Assembly: GCA_965153355.1 (NCBI GenBank)
Contig: OZ231126.1
Coordinates: 60,884,001 to 60,948,000 of the forward strand
Length of the DNA stretch: 64,000 nt
Source: Flaccisagitta enflata
Lineage: Eukaryota; Chaetognatha; Sagittoidea; Aphragmophora
Direction: 5' to 3'
How positions within the stretch are numbered: the first letter of the stretch is position 1; the number at the start of each line of letters is the position of its first letter. This document shows positions 32,584 to 64,000 of this stretch, piece after piece. The translations under genes were made by a program, and so were the position numbers. The notes under the pieces are model-generated. The model did no database searches. It was not told the origin of the DNA and worked only from the letters and a program-made list of their open reading frames with translations.

Positions 32584-33015
32584 TAGTCGCGTGCACGCGA
32601 CTCTATAACCCGCTCCGTCCGTCCATCCATCAGTCGGTAACACTTTGCTATTTTTGACGTTTTTGACTTTTTTTGCATTACCGCTCCTGCCCAAATGCTT
32701 GGATAGCCTCAATCTCAGCGTCAAGGCTTTAATCCCTGCCTCAAGGCTTAAATCCCAGTCTCAAGGCTTAAATCTCAGCCTCTAGGCTCAAATCCCAGCT
32801 TCAACAAACAAAGGAACGAATGAAAGTCCCACTGTGTTCTACGGGACATCGCCCCCTTTGGGGCCGCTGCCCTGCTAACCATCACCCACAGTCACAAACA
32901 TACTAAGCAGGGCAACGGGTATCGCTGACCACATATTGCCCTGGGGCGACCTGTTTATCACTGCCCCTGCCCATCCGCACGCGACTTCGGTAGCCGTGTA
33001 TATGGCCTTCTTGTG
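32584..33015 (+). repeat. GTCGCG-hairpin repeat with a family B element inserted
   Basis: The head TAGTCGCGTGCACGCGACTC (32584-) and tail CGCACGCGACTTCGGTAGCC..GGCCTTCTTG (32978-33013) belong to family A. The middle (about 32705-32960) is family B: TCAAGGCTTAAATCCCAGCC units, then CTACGGGACATCGCCCCC and the AGCAGGGCAACGGGTATCGC tail. B therefore inserted into A, which gives their relative age at this locus. Confidence 0.65.
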
Positions 33016-34003
33016 TGATATTCATCTTCTACTTTTCCGTTCCTAGAGGGTGGAAGTTCCATTTCAAGCCATGAGTTCATGAGTAGGGAAGTATGACAAA
33101 AAAATCTTTTCTCATCAAACTCCCCATTATGGGTATTGATCGATGCAGAATTGTAAGGGCTTTCATTTGATACCCCACAACACCTATTATATCACATTTT
33201 GCATGTTATTTCACATAAAAGAGTGATAGCCACAGTTAAGATAAATCTGTCACTTGATTTGTCCCCGATGTCATTCATGTTATTCGCATAGAAATATTTC
33301 CTATTTGTCTTAAATTATAAAAAGAATCATTTTCACTCTCAAAATGGCTGTATCTTGTTATTTCATTCTAAAATGATATCAAAATCAACCACAGGCTAAT
33401 GGAAATGATGCATGTCAAACAGCATAATTTTAATGTTTTTGCAATAAAGCAAATTTAAAGGAAAAGTTTAATGTGTTATGGAAGGTAAACATAACTGACT
33501 CAGTTTGAAGCAGAGGGGGTGTATTGAGTGTCATTGCCCTTAATCTAGGTATCTTGACATAATTTAGTGTTTTGTTATGACCATGTGATCATATGTTGGC
33601 ATTCGCTGGTTGTGTGGTCAGGTGGAGTATGAATAACACATTTAGTTATCATAATCCCTCTATCCATTTTGATTAGAGGATAAAATTCAGCTTCGGGAGA
33701 GGGCTTTGGGGGTGCTCATACTTTTGGCACCTCCCTACCTTATATTCAAAGCAGATGTGTAGTACTGCAGACTGTCCTGGTGACATTCGATTTGATTTGA
33801 AGGAATATCTTTTTGTCAGTTGCTATGCAATCTTAGCTCAATTGATTTGTTTGTTAGTTGGTTTGTTTATTGCTGAGTTGGTCGCTCCAACAATGGGCTG
33901 CTTTAGCTTTTGGGCCCTCTACACCTCCACACTATCATATATGTGTAGTCTTTGCCTCTGAACCTTCAACATCTGAGACAAAGTTGAGGATTTCTAAAAT
34001 AAC

Positions 34004-34329
34004 CAGGGGTGTATATAATTGAGTCGCTTTTGATTTTTCCCCCCCCTGCCTTTGATTTTCTTCCCCCTGATGCGACGCGTCGCATTTTAAAATCTATGGT
34101 TTTCTTCCACCTAAAACTATAAAATAGTGTAGTTAAGGTTTGAATAGTGTTAAATTATGTTTTACTAACTAGTTTTCATGATTTGGTACTGTCAAAAGTT
34201 ATATTTTCCCCATGCTCAAATTTTCTTTTTTTCTCTTTTTTCCCTCTTTGATTTTCTTCCCCATATCCAGACCCTTTGATTTTCCCCCCCCCCCACCGGG
34301 GGGGGGAAACTCAATAATATACAGGCCTG
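34004..34329. mobile_element. MITE-like element, second full copy
   Basis: It starts CAGGGGTGTATATAATTGAG and ends ACTCAATAATATACAGGCCTG, with the same TTTGATTTTCTTCCCC blocks and C/G runs as 245-568. Confidence 0.65.
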
Positions 34330-35111
34330 AAAATAACCCTTGGACAACACTAGGACAAGTATAGGACAACTAGAGGTCAACTCTGGGACAATGGAGGTTA
34401 AGATTAAGATTTCTGTTTGACAGGTGTGGGACAACCTGCACATAACTGTGACACAAACCTATACAAATCTATAACAATTCATAAACATCAAAATACAAAT
34501 TTTTTACTTAAATGGGCCAACTTCCCGGAACTACAGCGTTATTCAGGATAAATTGAAAATTTTTCTGAAGATAGATTTGCAATCAGCATTGTTATATTGT
34601 TCAGTCCCCATGAGTACAGCCGAGTACGGGCTCTTTTGTTCGCGTAATTAAAGTTTCTATCATGGTACTCTTAATTCTGAATTAATGAAGATTTTTAATG
34701 CGGCAAAAAAAGGTCAATCTTGTTATTTTGGGTCTTATGATGCTGAACCAACATAGTATAATCACTATTTAAGCATTTATAACAATAAAATTCAGAAATA
34801 GAAGCACATTGAAAATTTCAGTCAACTTTTTTCCATGATGCTTTATCCCTGAAACGGCTGAGCAAATGTTCCTATCATGAGTCCGATTCAATATGCTCAA
34901 TCATCCAAAACACTACTACGCAAATAAAAAAAAAGCCATCATTACTTCCTTTTTTTTCTGATGATTTTGGATCAGGCCTGGACAAAAAAATAGAGAATGT
35001 CATTTCACAGCCCACAGACACAAATAGCTGAGATTTGATGGGTGGGCGATTATGAAAGTATTCTTCCAATCCCTGTCTTATACTTTCTTACATTTTGGCC
35101 CTCACAATTTC

Positions 35112-35113
<2 letters not shown>

Positions 35114-35177
<64 letters not shown>
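35114..35177. repeat. CT dinucleotide microsatellite
   Basis: About 30 uninterrupted CT units. Confidence 0.95.
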
Positions 35178-35181
<4 letters not shown>

Positions 35182-35617
35182 CGAGGTAGCCCACAAAGGG
35201 TCTTCTTCACTATGTAACCCCTTCAGTCCAAAAATTTTAGAGATGGAAAATGAATGTAAAATTCCTGGTCTTGCAATCCTACAATTATGATATGATGAAA
35301 TTAGCAAAAGACCGATAACATTAAATGGGTGGTGAAATAATTGACATGATGCAACCAATGGTTTTCTACTTTGATCCAGAATGAATTGGTCAAGCCTGTC
35401 TGTGTTGCCAAACTTTAAATGCTCCTGATCTGACAATAAAACAAACATTTTTCTACAGCAACATTCTTTGCGATCAAAGAACTGTAATGATATTATTATG
35501 TGTGGCGAGAATCCGATTCATCCTTCCATTCTTTTTCATCCCCTCCCATTCATCAGATCGGAGGAAGTTGTGGTAGCGCAAGTATTTTTTTTCCTTTGAC
35601 CCTATCACATCGGGATC

Positions 35618-35818
<201 letters not shown>

Positions 35819-36111
35819 ACTTTCATAAAGCTATCTAACAAGACATGTCTTTAAGTTTAAGGTTAGAGAAACTGAAGACAACCATTAACAAGATGGTAAT
35901 AATTGCGTGCTACCAGACTCTACAACCAGTCAGTCCGTTAGTCGGTCTGTTGGTCCCCTCAAATCACAAGGGTAAAGAAAAAGATACAATCCTAATGGTA
36001 AAAACAACCTTAAAAGTAGGGCACAGTTGAGCAAGGGCAAATAACAGCAGAACAGAATATTTTGACCGGCAGAATAAGTGGGGCTTCTAAAACCGCGGAA
36101 TCGCAACTAAA

Positions 36112-36321
36112 CAAGGCCAATCAACCTGTAAGTCCCGTGCGAGACTTACTGAATGACTTAGAATGACATAGTATACTCTTAAATCACTTAAAATAGTATA
36201 GGTACTCTTAAATCACTTAAAATGACTGAAGGAAATAAAATGATAAAAATAGTAAAGTGTGACAGACCAACAGACAGACCGACCAACCAACGGTGTAGAG
36301 TCCCGTGCACGCAACTAAAAA
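36112..36321 (-). repeat. GTCGCG-hairpin repeat (family A), variant
   Basis: It runs from AACAAGGCCAATCAACC to GTAGAGTCCCGTGCACGCAA. Internal GACTTAGAATGAC / CACTTAAAAT units resemble those at 1851 and 38000. The head palindrome is mutated (CCCGTG). Confidence 0.6.
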
Positions 36322-37154
36322 ATGCAAAAATTTTGTGCGCAGAAAATGGCAGGATGTGATATCAAACCATTGAAACCAATTGTAATGAAAAAAAAATGGT
36401 ACAAAGATATGAAGGTACAAAGAGACATGTTAAGGATGGACAGACGGAAGGAAGGATTGACTGACCAGTGGACAATGACATGAAGAATCGCATGCCGCCG
36501 TGCAAATGATTCAAAATAAAAAAAAAGAAAAAGAAACCAAAAAACAGCAAAACGACAAATTAAACTTTCTAATTGTTCTATGTTATTGAATTACGTTTTG
36601 CGGGTTAATTTAAACATCTAAAATGATGTATCAGTATGCTTCAAAAAATTACTCTGGATGACCGAGTGCAGATGTCCACTAATTAAATGCCAAATTTTCC
36701 AGCCTCACCATCGCTCCAAAGCATAGGAAGTTAATTTTCAATCTGACGACAGACATAGAAAATAGAACTGATTAGTTCAATGGACTTTTACAATGGGCCG
36801 ATTTTTGAAAAATGTTTTACATGCTTTCAAGAATGGGATTAGACCGCGGATCCCCTTAGTGAAATTCACTTGCAAAAAATGCTCATAGAATAACCCTCAA
36901 ATCGAAAATGAAGTTTTTCTTAACTCTTTGTAGTAAGAACAAGCCCAGCTGGCCAACAGTTGTGCGCTTTGTACTGCCTCTACAAATGTAATTACATACA
37001 GTCATGCTTGGATAAATTGCAACTGGCATTTCAGGCCTATTACTCAGTTGAAAGACCGGAAAATGTATAAAATCGGTATAAAATCAGTATAAAATCGGTA
37101 TAATTCTGTGGTCTTGGAGATTAAACACCTCATCTCATCTTTTTTTTCCATCAG

Positions 37155-50933
<13,779 letters not shown>

Positions 50934-51043
50934 TTGAACAAGCCCAGGCGGGCAACTCGATGCGTCATCTGCGTGATTTCAAAAGAGGCGTAACGGACGG
51001 ACGGACAGACAGACCCTCTTTTAGAGATGCGATGACGCATATA

Positions 51044-51100
<57 letters not shown>

Positions 51101-52445
51101 AAATGGAATTATAAAAAACAATTAGCTTCACACCGTCACCGATATTGAATTTTCCGTTCTTAGTTCTCAGTTGATTCTTTTGACTCAAGCCACTAACCTC
51201 AACAAGACGCCATATTACATTTCCTTTTTGTCAGCCGGTCACATGAATATTTGTAATCATCAATCAAGTTTTCAAATCTTTTTTTTTTAAATAAACTTGT
51301 TCCCTGCATTTGTTTAGTGTCTGATCAGTAGGGCGTACAAGTGAATAGTTTTATTCAAACTTCGAGTTTCACAACTTACACGGGAGTCTCAGTCGCGCTC
51401 AACACAAGGAGACAAAGAGTGCCAAACTTCCACAACCAGACATCCATCCAACTGGTGTATTTAAACAACGAAGGGCATTTCCGAGATGATTTACCACAAA
51501 TCCGCTCATGAAAACTAGTTGTTTGTTTTTACAGATCATCCTCGGCGCAATTTCTTTCTTGGTCACTTAATTAGCTAGAGGAGATTTAAAAAGCTATGAA
51601 TCCATACCACCTACTGACAGTAACACAATTTTGAGTCTCTAGCTAAGCGACTCTATAAGAGGTAGGTAGGTAGGAAGGTAGGAAGGAAGGTAAGTAGGAA
51701 GATTCGTAACGCGAAATTTTGGGAGAGGCGAAATCGGCTGAAATAAGTACTGATCTGAGACTTCAATCTGGCCAAGTTAGCTGATTGCTCATTCTTAGCA
51801 GTTAGTTTCGCACTCGAACTGTAACTGTGTTACTGACTGTGCCTAATTATTGGTCGGTCTAAGAAACATGCACTGAATAGTTTAAGGGACAGGTAGACCG
51901 CGATGATGAGGCGTAGGATGGAAGACCCAAACGGTCTGGTTATGGATCGCAATCGGTCATTGGTCATGGACAACAATAGGTAATGGATGACAATGCTCGA
52001 AGAAAAAGCCTAGCAGTAGCACTCACTCAATCATCCCTCTAAGGGAAAGGCCACTGAATTACTCAATCATTCATATAAAGCCATATCATATCATGAGTCT
52101 GTTATTGGCAGGAGGATGAGATAAGGATGAGATAAGGAAGAGATGAAGACGGGATGAGGACGAGATGAGGACGGGATGAAGACGAGATGAGGACGGGATG
52201 AAGACGAAAATACCACCATTGTCCATCAGTCATCACGATCCCTGAAGCTAGGAGAATCGGCTCTTACAATAGTGTGAACTTGCCCATTATTGTACAATTG
52301 CTTCCTTTATCAAGTCAGTCTAAATGTCGCTGCTGCCAACACAGTTGCACCCATTTTTCATTGTAGCCGGATGGCACGACTGCTGCTGCTATCAGTTCTA
52401 TCACTGCTGTGACCAGCCCTATTTCTCCTCACACTTCAAATAACA

Positions 52446-52600
52446 AACAAGGCCGGATACACGGCTACCTAAGTCGCGTGCGGGTGGGCAGGGGCCATAT
52501 TTGAGGTCACTTGATCATTTGGGCAGGAGCAGTCAGGCCAAATACCCCAAAAAAACAAAAAAAGTAAAGTGTGTCGGATGAACGGACGGACGGACCAACG
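52446..52600 (-). repeat. GTCGCG-hairpin repeat (family A), hairpin end missing
   Basis: AACAAGGCCGGATACACGGC to GGACGGACGGACCAACGG. The GTCGCG head expected at the right side is absent. Confidence 0.7.
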
Positions 52601-53013
52601 GTAACAATCATTTGCCCTTAGCTATTTTGGTAAGCATTAGTGTTTTGGGTTAGACTCAGAATGGATGTTTGCTTTGTTAGTTTTGCTGAATGGAAAACTA
52701 GGATCGGAGTGATGCGCGTAGTAACTAGTCAGTGAGGGCTCACAAGGCCCTCTTCCATATTTTTCAGTTTGGGTATAGTGAGGGATGTTGTTCCACCTAT
52801 CATAGAAGATGAAAATTTGTAAAACAACCGAATGAGATTTTTTTACAATCTTTTTTTTTTTTTATAAGGACCAGTAAATTTTTTCTGAGGCTGGGATATC
52901 CTTAAATTTTTGCGAATTCTAGGCTGAAATGTTCTTAACGTATCCTTAATACTTTTCTCTGAATTCTTTTTAATTATGTTTTATACATTGATATAATTGA
53001 TGTACAGTATAAG

Positions 53014-53878
53014 CTGAGGCGGATCAACAATGTGCGGGGCCCTAGGCTTTGCTGGGGCGCGGGCCCCCCTCCCCCTATCTGCCCCCCCCCCCTCCCTATC
53101 AGCCTGAGGAAGAAAAGCGCGGGGCTTTACTCACACTTTACTATTTTGACATTAATGGGGGTTTTAGCCTCATTGCTCCCGCCCAAATGTTCCACTGACC
53201 TCAACTATGGCTCTTGCCCACCCGGACGCGACTGGGGTAGCCGTGTATCCGGCCTTGTTTAGATCCACTGGAGTTATATGTTTTTACATCTACATTTGTC
53301 GTACATTATTCAATGTTTCTGTTTGTTGATTTAAAAGATTTAATTATTCTTTCACTGAAGAATTATAAAGCATAAAACAAAATACAACATTTAGTTTTAA
53401 TTGAACTGAAGAAAATAAAAACAAAATCTTGTAGCTTTAAAAATCTAAAAATTGTTTTCAAAACTGATAATGCCATTCATGCCATTAATATTCACGCTCA
53501 ATATATAGTTTTTATTCTTTTGAAAGTACAAGATATTTATTTTGATCTTTTTTTATGTTTCTGTTTTGAATAATACCTCAGCAATTATTTACCATCATTG
53601 AGCAAAGGTACACTCTTGCAGATCACAATTCCTTATGATCTTTTTTCTGCTTTTTTTTATTCTTTTTTTTCTTTTCATTTTCTTCCTCTACTCTTGCCTT
53701 ATTCTTTACTTTTTTTCTTTAATTCTTTTCTTATGTTACTAACTTGTTTCTTTTTTCTCTTTATTTCTTTCTACTTTTTTTTTATTTTTTTTTTAGGGGG
53801 GGCAGGCGCGGCGCCCCCCTGAGGCGCGGGGCCCTAGGCTTAAGCCTATTAAGCCTATTGGGTGATCCGCCGAGTATA
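53014..53878. mobile_element. TIR element with GGGGCCCTAGGCTT ends and a nested family A repeat
   Basis: CTGAGGCGGATCAACAATG..GGGGCCCTAGGCTTTGC on the left matches, inverted, AAGCCTATTGGGTGATCCGC preceded by GCGGGGCCCTAGGCTTAAGC on the right. A family A copy (about 53140-53265, tail GTGTATCCGGCCTTGTTT) is inserted inside. The rest is T-rich and non-coding. Confidence 0.55.
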
Positions 53879-54555
53879 AGGTGATACAAATTACATATGA
53901 CAATGACTGCTGTTTATAGCAAAATAGAATTTCATTTTATAAAATAAATTATTTCTTATGAGTGAGATTTTTTTCTCTATGAATTTGGGTAAAAACAGTG
54001 TAAACTATAAATCAAAAATCATTTTTCTTTAAATCTGAGGCTAGGTTTTGTTCTTAAAATGTCCTTAACTTTTAGCCAAATTTCAGCCTCATGTCCTTAT
54101 AAACTTTGTCCTTACTAAAAAAAAAAAGTGTAGTACCAGTTGTTCATTTTTGTTTTACTTTCGTAGTATGAGGAGTTGGTCCACGTTCAAGCCGTAGAAG
54201 AGCGCTTAGGCCAGGCAAACGAAAATAAAAGACCAGCAATTTTTCTCACAAGAAAAAATTGTACAAAAACATGCTAACGTGCGTCAAAACACGTCTAAAC
54301 TTGAGGTCGTGTCCTACCGTCGGGCGGTCACACTTTAATCCCGACGTACGTGTTGGCCGATTGGGCCATGTAATTCTCACAAGGCCGGCTTCATAGTATT
54401 GCAAGCAGAATCCGCGTCCGAGCGTGAAGAAGAGGAATATTGTTGCAGTACATTTAGTCAGTAATAGAAAGAAGCAAGGCAGTACTATCGCCTAGTACCG
54501 TTTTTGATCAGAAGAAAGATTTGTCTGAAATGATTGCGTGACAAAACCAACGAAA

Positions 54556-63924
<9,369 letters not shown>

Positions 63925-64000
63925 GTGGGTGACTTTACAGTAACACGCTCAACTATTCACACAGAAATTACATTTAAAGCTTTATGGTACTTCCCAAAAT

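Larger units (their letters stand above)
50934..54555. other. Intergenic region between carboxypeptidase and CFAP57
   Basis: It contains an AG microsatellite (51048-51096), GGTAGGTAGG and GATGAGGACGG minisatellites (51660-51700, 52110-52208), a family A copy (52446-52600) and a larger TIR element (53014-53878). No coding exon was recognised. Confidence 0.55.

Noticed and set aside
33755-33961. Hydrophobic 68-residue frame resembling a membrane protein
   Set aside because: No splice sites, homology or context support it; it is in an AT-rich repeat region.

Overview
This is a window of animal nuclear DNA. Genes are split into short exons (about 50-490 bp, with a few longer) with GT..AG borders and matching codon phases. 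Introns are AT-rich and full of microsatellites, satellites and transposon remnants. The proteins (TFIID subunit TAF12, GDP-fucose transporter, 3-hydroxyisobutyrate dehydrogenase, pro-carboxypeptidase, SPATA7, CFAP57) are metazoan-type, and the two ciliary genes point to a ciliated animal. I cannot fix the phylum; a non-vertebrate is my guess from the repeat content. Gene names come from remembered family sequences, not from a search.

Layout: (1) 1550-4143 (+), 3' part of a long-chain acyl-CoA synthetase. (2) 5359-15655 (-), a complete SPATA7-like gene in six exons. Its 6 kb intron is almost entirely one composite repeat holding a 19-bp satellite, itself interrupted by a long-TIR transposon with a broken transposase-like gene. 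(3) 16177-18386 (+), an acidic C2H2 zinc-finger gene, head-to-head with SPATA7. (4) 18652-20146 (+), the C-terminal half of an SLC35C1-like GDP-fucose transporter; no N-terminal half is visible. (5) 20712-23413 (+), TAF12, whose last exon is broken by frame shifts. (6) 24570-27587 (+), HIBADH, with intact outer exons and a damaged middle. (7) 28230 onward, an unrecognised small ORF and possible exon. (8) 37155-50933 (+), a pro-carboxypeptidase with a B-type specificity residue, spread over about 14 kb of repeats. (9) 54556 to beyond the end (+), CFAP57, with 21 exons followed in phase.

The genes do not form a pathway; this is ordinary eukaryotic gene order. The most unusual content is in the repeats. 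Several families share a plan of a short perfect hairpin head, a GTCC/GTCTG-rich stretch, an internal minisatellite and a fixed tail. Others are foldback elements with 50-60 bp inverted ends around an inverted minisatellite. There is also a hAT element with an exact 8-bp target duplication and a second element nested inside it. Damage restricted to single exons of two otherwise intact genes suggests locally poor consensus sequence or recent gene decay.
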